In this document: positions 29,808 to 39,572 of the stretch, in pieces | How the letters are laid out: every line of letters begins with the position of its first letter | How positions within the stretch are numbered: the first letter of the stretch is position 1 | Assembly: GCA_029071345.1 (NCBI GenBank) | Contig: JAIEAO010000080.1 | Coordinates: 1 to 55,778, forward strand | DNA length: 55,778 bases | Reading direction: 5' to 3' | Source of the DNA: Muribaculaceae bacterium | Lineage (GTDB): Bacteria; Bacteroidota; Bacteroidia; Bacteroidales; Muribaculaceae | Notes under the pieces: model-generated | The model's input: the letters and a program-made list of their open reading frames with translations, nothing else | Database searches by the model: none | Told to the model about the DNA's origin: nothing | Translations under genes and position numbers: made by a program

Positions 29808-30869
29808 ATGCATCATGATAACTTCTCCCTCTCTATTTTACAAAACCATGATTATCAATTAGATATATATAGGGCCTTAATGATGATATATGTGCCGTGT
29901 ATAATACATGTCATTTATTGGCTTGGGAAAGGACACCCCTATATTAATTCATTATTATTGTTTGAGATGCCAGTGATTTTCTATATTTCCGGGGCTACTA
30001 TGTATATTACAGGTAAAAAACGAGATCTTAAGGATACTGTGATAAACAGGACAAAACGTTTACTGTTACCATATATATTCTTTATTTTCGGTTGTTTTGT
30101 TTTTATTATTGCTTGGGCATTAATTAGCAGGACAGATGTGGAATATAAATCGATATCAATTATAAAGATTTTAACTGCTCAAGATGGGTCTATGCCTGTT
30201 CTATATATGTGGCATCTATGGTTTGTAGTACCGTATTTGATTGTTTCATGCTCTTTTCCTATTCAGCAGAGATGGGCTGACAAGATAAATCGTTGGGTAT
30301 ATATGTTGGTATTGCTGGCTTTGTGTCTTATAGGGCCGATTCTGACATATCTCCATCCAGTTTATTTGAAACCAATAAGAGAAGCTTTATTTTACAATTT
30401 CTTCTTTATAGCAGGTTATTTATTTTATAAGAAGCTAACCTTTAAAAGCTTGATTACATTAACTATAGTATCTGGAGTAATAGTAGGATCGAATATATGG
30501 CATGAATGGAATACGACTGGTGGATTTAGTATGCAGGCTCATAAGTTTCCACCTGATTTTTTATTTATAGCATTTGGAATTTTTGCGATAAGTGTTTTGG
30601 GGTTATTATTTAGCAATTTTACAATACCTAATAATAGAATTTTCAACCATTGGAATAAGTATGGTTATTCTATATATCTCTGGCAGAATTTCAGTTTTAT
30701 AATTTATGGTTTAATTTATAAATATAGTGGACTTCAAATACTAAGTAATCATCCTTTAGCAGATTTTTTGGTTGCATCGTTAGGTATTTTCATAATTTCA
30801 TCTTTGACCTCATTGGCTATAGTTCCATTAGAGAAAGTATTTATTGGCTTGCTTTCTAATCACAAATAG
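29808..30869 (+). CDS. Acyltransferase 3 family membrane protein
   Basis: RALMMIYVPCIIHVIYW, PVIFYISGATMYITGKKRDLKDTVINRTKRLLLPYI, WHLWFVVPYLI; multi-TM. Confidence 0.8.
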   Translation: MHHDNFSLSILQNHDYQLDIYRALMMIYVPCIIHVIYWLGKGHPYINSLLLFEMPVIFYISGATMYITGKKRDLKDTVINRTKRLLLPYIFFIFGCFVFIIAWALISRTDVEYKSISIIKILTAQDGSMPVLYMWHLWFVVPYLIVSCSFPIQQRWADKINRWVYMLVLLALCLIGPILTYLHPVYLKPIREALFYNFFFIAGYLFYKKLTFKSLITLTIVSGVIVGSNIWHEWNTTGGFSMQAHKFPPDFLFIAFGIFAISVLGLLFSNFTIPNNRIFNHWNKYGYSIYLWQNFSFIIYGLIYKYSGLQILSNHPLADFLVASLGIFIISSLTSLAIVPLEKVFIGLLSNHK

Positions 30870-30958
30870 AAAAAGAAGTAGTGTATTAAATTCGGGTAGA
30901 TATTATGTAATTTTTTAGGAAGGGTGTGCGTCTATATGAGTAAATGATTATTTAAATT

Positions 30959-31447
30959 GTGATGAAACACCAATCTGACAGTGAAATGAAGATGTCGGAC
31001 TTCGAGCAATTAGTGAAGGAGTATAAGAGCACGATATATTCCGTTTGCTATATGTTCACAGAGACGAAGCCGGAGGCTGACGATCTTTTTCAGGAGGTAT
31101 TGACTCGTCTGTGGCTCGGTCGGGAGTCGTTCCGCGGTGATGCCAACCTGAAATCGTGGGTGTATCGCGTCAGCATGAACACCTGCATCTCCTATAAACG
31201 CAAGAAACGCATCAAGACAGTAGGGCTGGAGTTCTCTGCCGATACAGCTGTACCCGACAGTCCTGCCGGTCGTCAGGCGCATATGCTTCATGACCGTATC
31301 ACCAAACTCGAGCCGTTCGACCGCGCAATAGTGATGCTTTGGCTCGAAGATCTCTCTTACGATGAGATTGCCGCCATTGTCGGTATCACAGCGAAAGCTG
31401 TCGGCGTGCGTCTGGTGAGAATCAAAGAAAAACTCAAATCACTCTAA
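30959..31447 (+). CDS. ECF-type RNA polymerase sigma factor
   Basis: Sigma2 YSVCYMFTETKPEADDLFQEVLTRLWLG...LKSWVYRVSMNTCISYKRK; sigma4 LSYDEIAAIVGITAKAVGVRLVRIKEKL. Confidence 0.93.
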   Translation: MMKHQSDSEMKMSDFEQLVKEYKSTIYSVCYMFTETKPEADDLFQEVLTRLWLGRESFRGDANLKSWVYRVSMNTCISYKRKKRIKTVGLEFSADTAVPDSPAGRQAHMLHDRITKLEPFDRAIVMLWLEDLSYDEIAAIVGITAKAVGVRLVRIKEKLKSL

Positions 31448-31459
31448 TTTACTGTTAAT

Positions 31460-32020
31460 ATGGATCAACTCGATATACTTAAGGAAGAGATGGCTGCCCT
31501 GAAGCGTAATCTCGATAAGGAGCAGATCATTAATGATAAACTGATGCGGACGGTGATGAAGCAACGCGCCTCTTGGCTTAATACACTTGTGAAAGCGGAA
31601 TTTATTACCTTGCCCTTTATATGGTTAATATTGGCTGCCTTTTCCGTCGGGCTTCATGTTTCGCTGTGGTATGCTAATATATTTATAATCCTCGCAGTGG
31701 TGGATGCGGCCTTTGATTGCCGAACTCTAAGGATTCCGCCGAAGATTTTCAGCACTTACTCAATGACAGAGATGCGCCAATTCCTTATCAAGCAAAAGCG
31801 GGAACGCGCCATTCAGACATGGGTGTCTGCGCCCCTTGCGATTATATGGATTTTGCTGTTCACAAATGCGATGAAAGTCGGAGAGCTCGGAGCATTCGGG
31901 TTGCATATCGGATTGATAGGAGGTATAATTGGGGTGATAATCGCTATCCCGGTAATTATAATCATCTACAAGAAAGCGCAAAACACAAACGACTCAATAA
32001 TCAACGATACCGAAGAATAA
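31460..32020 (+). CDS. Membrane protein linked to the ECF sigma factor (possible anti-sigma role)
   Basis: 186 aa; about 45-aa charged helical N-terminus then four hydrophobic segments; 12 nt after the sigma stop codon. Confidence 0.6.
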   Translation: MDQLDILKEEMAALKRNLDKEQIINDKLMRTVMKQRASWLNTLVKAEFITLPFIWLILAAFSVGLHVSLWYANIFIILAVVDAAFDCRTLRIPPKIFSTYSMTEMRQFLIKQKRERAIQTWVSAPLAIIWILLFTNAMKVGELGAFGLHIGLIGGIIGVIIAIPVIIIIYKKAQNTNDSIINDTEE

Positions 32021-32022
32021 AT

Positions 32023-32115
32023 AGCCCCGAAGGGGCGTATTAATCGTAACCCCACACCGATATTCGTTCACTACGTTCACTTATATCGATATGGGGTTAT
32101 TAATAATTCGCCCTT
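32023..32115. repeat. Composite three-hairpin intergenic repeat, REP-like
   Basis: GCCCCGAAGGGGC hairpin, AACCCCacacCGATAT...ATATCGatATGGGGTT inverted repeat, GCCCttttcaGGGC hairpin in tandem. Confidence 0.7.
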
Positions 32116-32140
32116 TTCAGGGCTTTGATTATAAGCTGTA

Positions 32141-32548
32141 TCAATAAGTGATACGCGGTTCGAGTTCTTTAGCCTGCTCCACCATCTTCGCGATTTCAGA
32201 CTCGGCGGGAACACGGTTGCAAAGGTTCTTGGCTTCGTTAACCTCTACGAGTTTCGCATGGAGATTGGCCGGAACGCGGTGACGCAATTCCTTAACTGTG
32301 TCCACTCCCGATGCTTCGAGAAGTTCTGCGAACTGCCCGGCGATTCCCTTGATGCGGAAGAGATCGGCATGGTTAGCCCATTTGAGGATAAGTTTCTCGG
32401 AAATGCCGGTTTCCTCTGCAAGTTTCTCGCGTCCTTTCTTTGTGGCCCCCTTTTCAAGCAGGTCTTCTGTAGTCTTCACTCCGCAGGATTCAAGTTTGTC
32501 TGCATATACGCTGCCGATTCCTTCGATTTCATCAATTTTGTATGCCAT
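32141..32548 (-). CDS. DUF4332 domain (helix-hairpin-helix-like) protein
   Basis: YKIDEIEGIGSVYADKLESCGVKTTEDLLEKGATKKGREKLAEETGIS; LFRIKGIAGQFAELLEASGVDTVKELRHR. Confidence 0.85.
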   Translation of the reverse strand: MAYKIDEIEGIGSVYADKLESCGVKTTEDLLEKGATKKGREKLAEETGISEKLILKWANHADLFRIKGIAGQFAELLEASGVDTVKELRHRVPANLHAKLVEVNEAKNLCNRVPAESEIAKMVEQAKELEPRITY

Positions 32549-32654
32549 AGTATTAAATATTAGTCATACCCCGGGTTTTTCCAATATTAGATTAGAGGTA
32601 TAACTGATTAACAACCAATTTTATCAGGTAGTTCACCGGCATACTGACTTTATG

Positions 32655-33206
32655 TCAATCAACGTTCAGGTATCTTAATTCGCCAGTATAGCTGTCCATG
32701 ATGAAGCCCTGCACATTCACACCCTCCGGCGGCATCAGCGGATGGTTGCGCACGAGGTCTACGGTCTCGCGGATTGCAGCATCGGTGTCCTCGAAACCGT
32801 GCAGCCACTCGTTGAGGTTAATGCCGCAATGCTTCATCAGGTTTATGTGTTCTTCGCTCACACCGCGCTCTTTCATTACATGAAGCATTTCGTTGGCATC
32901 CATGCCCTGCACCCCGCAACTTGTATGACCGATTACCATGATTTCATTAACGCCCAATTCGTAGACAGCTATCAGAATGGAGCGCATCGTGGAGTCGAAC
33001 GGATTGACGATTGTTCCGCCTGCATTCTTGATAATCTTGACATCACCGTTGCGGAAGCCCAACGCGGCCGGGAGAAGTTCGATAAGGCGAGTATCCATGC
33101 ACGTTACTATCGCTATCTTCTTGTCGGGATATTTACTTGTGGCAAAGCGCTCATACTCCTTATTCTCAACAAATTTTCTGTTGAATTCTTTAATCTCGTT
33201 AATCAT
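32655..33206 (-). CDS. Beta-class carbonic anhydrase
   Basis: IAIVTCMDTRL, KNAGGTIVNPFDSTMRSI, IMVIGHTSCGVQGMD zinc-site motifs. Confidence 0.92.
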   Translation of the reverse strand: MINEIKEFNRKFVENKEYERFATSKYPDKKIAIVTCMDTRLIELLPAALGFRNGDVKIIKNAGGTIVNPFDSTMRSILIAVYELGVNEIMVIGHTSCGVQGMDANEMLHVMKERGVSEEHINLMKHCGINLNEWLHGFEDTDAAIRETVDLVRNHPLMPPEGVNVQGFIMDSYTGELRYLNVD

Positions 33207-33346
33207 GACAGAATAGAATTGATTTTGCTTATAAAACGCAAAAACTCCCCAACTATTTTCCGGTGCTTATATTTGATATGGAGTAAAGCAATATGAGATG
33301 TGGATTATTCATGAAGATGATAATTGTGTAAATTCTTAAAATTTCA

Positions 33347-33354
33347 TATATTTG
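33347..33354 (+). promoter_or_regulatory. -7 promoter element upstream of glycoside hydrolase gene
   Basis: TATATTTG matches TAnnTTTG. Confidence 0.5.
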
Positions 33355-33371
33355 CGTAGAATATATAAGTT

Positions 33372-34655
33372 ATGAAACGATTTAGAAATCTAATACTGGT
33401 TATGATGGGGGCGATGTCAGCGATAAACGGCGATGCGGCGACAAGACTTGATTCGGTTTATGCTAAGATAAAAGATGGTTTCGCAGAACTGCGTAAGGAG
33501 GTGGTGCGTGAGCCTGCCGGCTTTATAAAGTATCCCTATCTTATTCCTGCCGGATTTTATTCTCAGCTTTGGGATTGGGATGCCTTCTTTATGGCTAACC
33601 ATTTCATCTCCAAAGGGGAGCCCGGATATATGAAAAACTGGGTGCTTACATTCTCGCAGGGGATAGACGATGATGGTTATGTGGCCGGATGCATGACTAA
33701 AGATGGCCCCCGTAATGTCTATAGCGGACGGTTTGCCATGAAACCGTTTCTTTCGCAGGGTGCTTATCATTACAGTAATGCTACGGGCAAATGGGAGTGG
33801 TTACGACCGTTGTACGATAACCTGAAGAAGGTTATCGATTATCGAAAACAGACGCAGTGCGACTCAATTTCGGGCCTTTATTACTGGGAAATTGCAATGC
33901 AAAGCGGGGCCGACAACAATCCTGCCCTCAACTATTTCAAGGACGATACGCGCTCATTTATCTCAACGGATGCCACCGCTTTCCAATACGGAGAACTGTT
34001 GGCCCAGGCCTCCATCGCCGAGCATTTAGGTTATCATGAAGATGCAAAGGCTTATAAAGCGGAGGCTGCTGCACTAAAGAAAGGTCTTAACGAAATCTGC
34101 TGGAACGAAGAGGACCAGTGTTATTACAATGTAGACCGCGAGACGCGCGATCAATACCGACGGATAGGGTATTCATCTTTTGTGCCGTTAATGTATCGAA
34201 TGGCACCTGAAGAAAAGGGAAGAGCTATGATCATGCGTTATATGCTGTCTCCCGATCACATGAAATCTCCCTACGGCTTCCGAAGCCTTTCAAAGAGTGA
34301 TCCGGATTATAACAACAAAAATATAATCGTGCCATTCTCCAACTGGCAGGGGCCTGTATGGGGCATCTGCAGTTTCATCTATTCTATAGGCCTCCACAAT
34401 TATGGTTTTGACGATGAGGTGAGATGGCTTGCGGAGACAGTGGGGGGATTGATGGCAAAAGATCTCGATGATTACGGCACCATGCACGAAACATACCATG
34501 CCGAGACCGGCGAACCTCTTGCACCCTCCAACTTCAAATACCGAACGGCCGACGGTCTCATTCAAGGTTTCGTAAGCTGGAACCTCTGTATGGAAAACAT
34601 CCTCGAAGGCCTCCTCCACAACCGCTGGCTCCTCCTCTCTCTCCCCGGCATGTAA
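33372..34655 (+). CDS. Trehalase-like glycoside hydrolase ((alpha/alpha)6 barrel, GH37/GH63-like)
   Basis: SQLWDWDAFFMANHFI, NWQGPVWGICSFIYSIGLHNYGF, TMHETYHAETGEPLAPSNF. Confidence 0.8.
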   Translation: MKRFRNLILVMMGAMSAINGDAATRLDSVYAKIKDGFAELRKEVVREPAGFIKYPYLIPAGFYSQLWDWDAFFMANHFISKGEPGYMKNWVLTFSQGIDDDGYVAGCMTKDGPRNVYSGRFAMKPFLSQGAYHYSNATGKWEWLRPLYDNLKKVIDYRKQTQCDSISGLYYWEIAMQSGADNNPALNYFKDDTRSFISTDATAFQYGELLAQASIAEHLGYHEDAKAYKAEAAALKKGLNEICWNEEDQCYYNVDRETRDQYRRIGYSSFVPLMYRMAPEEKGRAMIMRYMLSPDHMKSPYGFRSLSKSDPDYNNKNIIVPFSNWQGPVWGICSFIYSIGLHNYGFDDEVRWLAETVGGLMAKDLDDYGTMHETYHAETGEPLAPSNFKYRTADGLIQGFVSWNLCMENILEGLLHNRWLLLSLPGM

Positions 34656-34694
34656 TACTGACAATTAATAATTATTGGCCCATAGGTATAAAAA

Positions 34695-34737
34695 CGGTGC
34701 ATGAAGGGTAGTGGTTAGACTACTTTATCATGCACCG
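34695..34737. terminator. Hairpin terminator
   Basis: CGGTGCATGA...TCATGCACCG. Confidence 0.7.
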
Positions 34738-34771
34738 GTCTATTTTAATAACTTTGTTATATTCAATAGGG

Positions 34772-35050
34772 TCAGAAGGTGAATTTTTCGAGGGTGAGGT
34801 TACCGCATTTTTCAAGTTCAGGCACAAGACGTTTGAAATGTTCTGATTCGCTGTGCGCCTTCAGGCATTCCTCATCCTGCCATGTCTCTACAATCTCGAT
34901 ATGATTGTCGGAGGTAAGGCTGCCGAATGCTTCATAGCTGATGCACCCTTTATCATGTAATGAAAGTTCCACCAATTCCACTGCTGTCTCTACCGCTTTC
35001 TGCTTGAGAGAACTATCGGATATTTCAAGAAAACAATTTAATCTGATCAT
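34772..35050 (-). CDS. Putative quinol monooxygenase (ABM domain)
   Basis: 92 aa; ELSLHDKGCISYEAFGSLTSDNHIEIVETWQDEECLKAHSESEHF. Confidence 0.85.
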   Translation of the reverse strand: MIRLNCFLEISDSSLKQKAVETAVELVELSLHDKGCISYEAFGSLTSDNHIEIVETWQDEECLKAHSESEHFKRLVPELEKCGNLTLEKFTF

Positions 35051-35083
35051 AATTCTAAGTTTTAAATAATTAAAGTTTAAACG

Positions 35084-35127
35084 AGATAACCCGATTCAAT
35101 GCACAATCGTCATGAATCGGGTTATCT
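35084..35127. terminator. Terminator downstream of dnaK
   Basis: AGATAACCCGATTCA...TGAATCGGGTTATCT, 15-bp perfect arms. Confidence 0.85.
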
Positions 35128-35147
35128 TCAGTATGATTTATTTATAT

Positions 35148-37040
35148 TTATTTTACTTCCTCGAAGTCGACATCGGTGATGTCTTTTTCGTCTTCGTGCT
35201 TGGGTGCTTCAGCTCCGGGCTGTGCGCCTGCGCTGGCTGCCTGCTGGGCATTGTAGATATCCTGCGATGCAGCCTGGAATGCGTCGGTCACTGCCTTAAC
35301 GGCTGAATCAACGTCCTCTACGAGCTGGTTCTTGTGAACTTCTTTCAGTCTCTCGAGAGCTGATTCGATTGCGGCTTTCTTATCGGCCGGAATCTTATCG
35401 CCGAGCTCGTTAAGCTGTTTCTCGGTCTGGAAGATCACTGAGTCAGCGTGGTTGAGTTTGTCTACACGCTCTTTGGCTTTCTTATCTGCGTCTTCGTTGG
35501 CTTTAGCCTCGTCGCGCATACGCTGAATCTCTGCGTCGCTAAGACCGCTTGATGCCTCGATGCGGATTGACTGCTCTTTGCCGGTAGCTTTATCCTTAGC
35601 TGTTACGTTGAGGATACCGTTGGCATCAACCTCGAATGTAACCTCGATCTGCGGAACACCACGCGGTGCGGGTGCGATACCGCCAAGGTTGAACTCACCG
35701 AGGAGTTTGTCGTCGGCTGCCATCGGACGCTCACCCTGAAGAACACGGATGGTTACCTCAGGCTGGTTGTCGGCTGCAGTTGAGAACACCTCGCTCTTGC
35801 GGGTCGGGATTGTGGTGTTGGCATCGATAAGTTTTGTCATCACGCCACCCATAGTCTCAATACCGATTGACAGAGGAACAACGTCGAGAAGAAGCACATC
35901 CTTAACATCGCCGCTAAGCACGCCACCTTGGATTGCCGCACCGATTGCTACGACCTCATCGGGGTTGACACCCTTGTTGGGCTCTTTACCGAATATTTCT
36001 TTAACCTTGGTCTGGATGGCCGGTATACGGGTTGAACCACCTACGAGGATTACTTCGTCGATCTCTGATGCAGAAAGACCTGCATCCTGAAGAGCCTTCA
36101 TACACGGAGCTTTGACTGCGTCGATAAGTTTCTCTGCAAGCTGCTCGAACTTAGCACGTGTAAGAGTCTTAACGAGGTGCTTAGGACCTGTAGCTGTAGC
36201 TGTGATATAGGGGAGGTTGATCTCAGTAGTAGTAGAGCTTGAAAGCTCGATCTTAGCTTTCTCAGCTGCCTCTTTCAGACGCTGCATAGCCATCGGGTCC
36301 TGACGGAGGTCAACACCTTCCTCTTTCTTGAATTCATCTGCAAGCCAGTCGATGATTACGTTATCGAAGTCATCACCACCGAGGTGAGTATCACCGTTGG
36401 TAGATTTAACCTCAAACACGCCGTCGCCAAGCTCAAGGATAGAGATATCGAATGTACCGCCACCGAGGTCGAACACTGCGATCTTCTGCTCCTTGGTTGA
36501 TTTGTCGAGACCGTAAGCAAGCGCTGCTGCTGTAGGCTCGTTGATGATACGCATTACCTTAAGGCCTGCGATCTCACCGGCATCCTTGGTGGCCTGACGC
36601 TGAGAATCGTCGAAGTATGCAGGAACTGTGATGATAGCCTCTGTTACAGGCTGGCCGAGATAATCTTCAGCAGTCTTCTTCATCTTCTGAAGAATCATAG
36701 CTGAGATCTCCTGCGGAGTGTAGTCACGGCCGTCGATGTCAACCTTCGGCATATCGTTCTGGCAAACTACCTTGTAAGGTACGCGCTTGATTTCATCGGT
36801 GACCTGATCGCACTTCTCACCCATGAAACGTTTGATTGAGTATATTGTGCGGGTAGGATTGGTCACGGCCTGACGTTTTGCGGGATCTCCCACTTTTCTT
36901 TCGCCGCCGTCAACGAATGCTACCACTGAAGGTGTAGTGTTACGACCTTCATTGTTAGGAATTACAACAGGATCTTTACCTTCAAGAACTGCAACGCAGC
37001 TGTTGGTTGTACCTAAGTCAATACCAATAATTTTTCCCAT
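35148..37040 (-). CDS. dnaK: Molecular chaperone DnaK
   Basis: [50 protein letters not shown]-terminal [15 protein letters not shown]. Confidence 0.98.
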   Translation of the reverse strand: MGKIIGIDLGTTNSCVAVLEGKDPVVIPNNEGRNTTPSVVAFVDGGERKVGDPAKRQAVTNPTRTIYSIKRFMGEKCDQVTDEIKRVPYKVVCQNDMPKVDIDGRDYTPQEISAMILQKMKKTAEDYLGQPVTEAIITVPAYFDDSQRQATKDAGEIAGLKVMRIINEPTAAALAYGLDKSTKEQKIAVFDLGGGTFDISILELGDGVFEVKSTNGDTHLGGDDFDNVIIDWLADEFKKEEGVDLRQDPMAMQRLKEAAEKAKIELSSSTTTEINLPYITATATGPKHLVKTLTRAKFEQLAEKLIDAVKAPCMKALQDAGLSASEIDEVILVGGSTRIPAIQTKVKEIFGKEPNKGVNPDEVVAIGAAIQGGVLSGDVKDVLLLDVVPLSIGIETMGGVMTKLIDANTTIPTRKSEVFSTAADNQPEVTIRVLQGERPMAADDKLLGEFNLGGIAPAPRGVPQIEVTFEVDANGILNVTAKDKATGKEQSIRIEASSGLSDAEIQRMRDEAKANEDADKKAKERVDKLNHADSVIFQTEKQLNELGDKIPADKKAAIESALERLKEVHKNQLVEDVDSAVKAVTDAFQAASQDIYNAQQAASAGAQPGAEAPKHEDEKDITDVDFEEVK

Positions 37041-37503
37041 GATTTTATAAGTTTTATTTTGTTATTATTCTAATTTCTATCGTTCGTTAGTGGAACGCCG
37101 GCCGAAAACTCAGTTGCTTGGGACGAGCTTCGTTTTCAACTTCGTTCAATATATAAACAAATGATGTGCTAAAAATTTCGGTCGGGAATGTAAAAAAAAG
37201 TTTATATTGCATAAAATGTTAGTTTAGTGTAACTTAAAATTATTTAAAATAAAGAAAACAGAAACGTGGCTTCTTGGCAAACAAACAGAGACGCATTGCC
37301 AAAATTGACAAAACCCCGCACTTTCCCATACTTCCTTACCTTTTTCGATCATGTAGGTTTTCAGAAAATCATGGCATAGCATGGCTTGCAACTAATGATA
37401 AACCGCAGGCGTATGCGTTGCGTGGTAACTTAAATTTTTTATTGATTTACATGATTCTTGCGGAAAAATAATAAAAAATTATTATGGTTATGTAAATTTT
37501 TGT

Positions 37504-37511
37504 TAACTTTG
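37504..37511 (+). promoter_or_regulatory. -7 promoter element upstream of the serine palmitoyltransferase-like gene
   Basis: TAACTTTG. Confidence 0.5.
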
Positions 37512-37642
37512 TAGCCTGATTTCATTTTATTTATTATGAAAGCAGGCACATCTCCGCCTGATGTTGTCAGTTTCGCAATTAATTCATTTTGAGTGTGCTG
37601 AGAGCGGCGGTAGATGAGATGTGTCGATCTATAAATCTGTAT

Positions 37643-38833
37643 ATGAAACTTTTGCAAGAAAAATTAGCGGTTTATGACGCTCCTCAGAAAGCTAAGGCCG
37701 CAGGCGTTTATCCCTATTTTCGTGAAATCTCGAGCGAGCAGAACACGGAGGTAGAAATGCACGGCAAGAAAGTGCTGATGTTTGGTTCAAACAGCTACAT
37801 GGGTCTTACGAATCACCCTAAAGTGATCGAGGCCGCTGTAGAAGCTACCAAGAAATATGGTACCGGTATGGCAGGCTCACCTTTCTTGAACGGTACTCTT
37901 GATATTCACAAACGCTTTGAAGAAAAAATTGCTGATTATATCGGTAAGGAGGATGCAATGCTTTACTCCACCGGTTTCGGTGTAAATTTGGGAGTTGTGT
38001 CGACACTCACAGGTCGTGAAGACTATGTGATTCTTGATGAGCAGGATCACGCGTCTATCATTGAGGGTCGCCGCCTTTCTTTCTCAAATTATCTCAAATA
38101 TCGTCACAACGATATGGCTTCTCTTGAGGCTCAGCTGAAAAAATGCGATCCTAATAAAGTGAAGCTCATCGTGTCAGACAGTGTCTTCTCTATGGAGGGT
38201 GATGTTGCCAACATTCCTGAAATGGTAAGACTTGCAAAACAGTATAACGCTTCAATAATGATCGATGAGGCGCACGGTATCGGCGTATTCGGAGAAGGCG
38301 GTCGCGGTGTCTGCAATCATGTCGGACTCACAGACGATATCGATCTGATTATGGGTACGTTCAGCAAATCATTCGCATCGTTAGGCGGATTCATCGCAAC
38401 AGATAAAGTGGTGACCAACTTCCTGCGTCATCATTCACGCTCATATATCTTCACAGCGTCAATCACTCCGGCTGCTACTGCTGCCGCCAGCGCTGCGATG
38501 GATATCATGCTTGCCGAGCCCGAGCGTCAGAAACATCTCTGGGATATCACCAACTATGCTCTCGAGAGCTTCCGCGCCATGGGTTGCGAGATCGGCAACA
38601 CTTCGACCCCGATTATTCCGCTCTTCATCCGCGACGATTACAAGACATTCCATGTTACCCGTGATCTTCTCGACGAAGGTGTATTCGTCAATCCGGTGGT
38701 TTCTCCTGCTGTGGCTCCTCACGATACGCTCATCCGTTACTCGCTGATGGCTACCCACACCAAAGATCAGGTGACCCGTTCGCTCGAAGCCATCGAGAAA
38801 GTATTCAAGAAATACGATCTGCTTAAGAAATAA
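37643..38833 (+). CDS. spt: Alpha-oxoamine synthase family PLP enzyme, serine palmitoyltransferase-like
   Basis: FGSNSYMGLTNHPKVIEAA, DEQDHASIIEG, IDEAHGIGVFGEGGRGVC, GTFSKSFASLGGF. Internal start MKLLQEKL preferred over track start 37589. SPT versus KBL assigned from overall resemblance. Confidence 0.85.
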   Translation: MKLLQEKLAVYDAPQKAKAAGVYPYFREISSEQNTEVEMHGKKVLMFGSNSYMGLTNHPKVIEAAVEATKKYGTGMAGSPFLNGTLDIHKRFEEKIADYIGKEDAMLYSTGFGVNLGVVSTLTGREDYVILDEQDHASIIEGRRLSFSNYLKYRHNDMASLEAQLKKCDPNKVKLIVSDSVFSMEGDVANIPEMVRLAKQYNASIMIDEAHGIGVFGEGGRGVCNHVGLTDDIDLIMGTFSKSFASLGGFIATDKVVTNFLRHHSRSYIFTASITPAATAAASAAMDIMLAEPERQKHLWDITNYALESFRAMGCEIGNTSTPIIPLFIRDDYKTFHVTRDLLDEGVFVNPVVSPAVAPHDTLIRYSLMATHTKDQVTRSLEAIEKVFKKYDLLKK

Positions 38834-38861
38834 GAGAGAATCTTTTAATATACTCATAAAA

Positions 38862-38896
38862 GTATGCGTGGAAGAAATTTCGCGCATATTTTTTTT
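38862..38896 (+). terminator. Rho-independent terminator downstream of spt
   Basis: TATGCG...CGCATA followed by T8. Confidence 0.6.
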
Positions 38897-39004
38897 GCAT
38901 ATAATCCGTAGCAAAGTATTACAATATAATACATGGGAATAGAAGACAGGTGTCTGAAAACCGAAAACTGATAACTGAAAACTTTAATTGAAATGTTAAA
39001 TATG

Positions 39005-39191
39005 AGAAATCGGTGAACCAATAGGGGAGCGGAATGTTTATACTATGGATTAACTCCGATTTCTACTAATATCTTTAACGTTTTCTATCGAACTGGCAAA
39101 AGACCGTAGCATTCGGAACAAGTGCGATAACACTTCTAAATGTCCGAAATATTATTAATTGGTTCGTTACCTTAATGAGAGGAGAACGTTA
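39005..39191 (+). ncRNA. Candidate structured leader or intergenic RNA
   Basis: Perfect complementary pairs AGAAATCGG/CCGATTTCT, GAACCAAT/ATTGGTTC, TAACGTT/AACGTTA and two-tier hairpin TTCGGA-ac-AAGTG-cgataa-CACTT-ctaaatg-TCCGAA. Confidence 0.4.
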
Positions 39192-39206
39192 ATATTTTGA
39201 CAGATT

Positions 39207-39548
39207 ATGGTTACAGACGAAGTAATTAAAGAAATATATAAAAAATACACCAAGCCTTGTAAGAATCCGGATGAGCTGGAATTTGACCACTATCTGGATA
39301 TACTCAAGGCAAATCATAATATCACCTCCGACGATATGGAAGTTGTGGTGGAGGATTTGGAAGAGTTTAACCCTTTCCGGATGTTTCTGAAGCGAAGCAT
39401 ATATGGTATACTCGAATTTGATAAAGTGATTGCTTTTGTCTTCCGTTCGCATATTCTTTTCTTTGGCAAAGATTCTTCAGAACTGCGAGTTCATATCAAG
39501 CCGGAAGAGCCGCAGTCCATCTTCGCTAAAATTTTCGGCAGGGGATAG
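39207..39548 (+). CDS. Hypothetical protein (113 aa)
   Basis: Isolated ORF, MVTDEVIKEIYKKYTKPCKNPDELEFDHYLDILKANHNITSDDMEVVVEDLEEFNPF. Confidence 0.7.
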   Translation: MVTDEVIKEIYKKYTKPCKNPDELEFDHYLDILKANHNITSDDMEVVVEDLEEFNPFRMFLKRSIYGILEFDKVIAFVFRSHILFFGKDSSELRVHIKPEEPQSIFAKIFGRG

Positions 39549-39572
39549 GCATAAAAGCGAAGCATTTATGCA

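Noticed and set aside
37274-37471. 65-aa ORF between dnaK and the spt-like gene
   Set aside because: No homology pattern or plausible RBS; lies in an intergenic promoter region.
38941-38985. CGAAAACTGATAACTGAAAAC short repeats as a regulatory array
   Set aside because: Only two or three degenerate units; consistent with simple slippage sequence common in this phylum.
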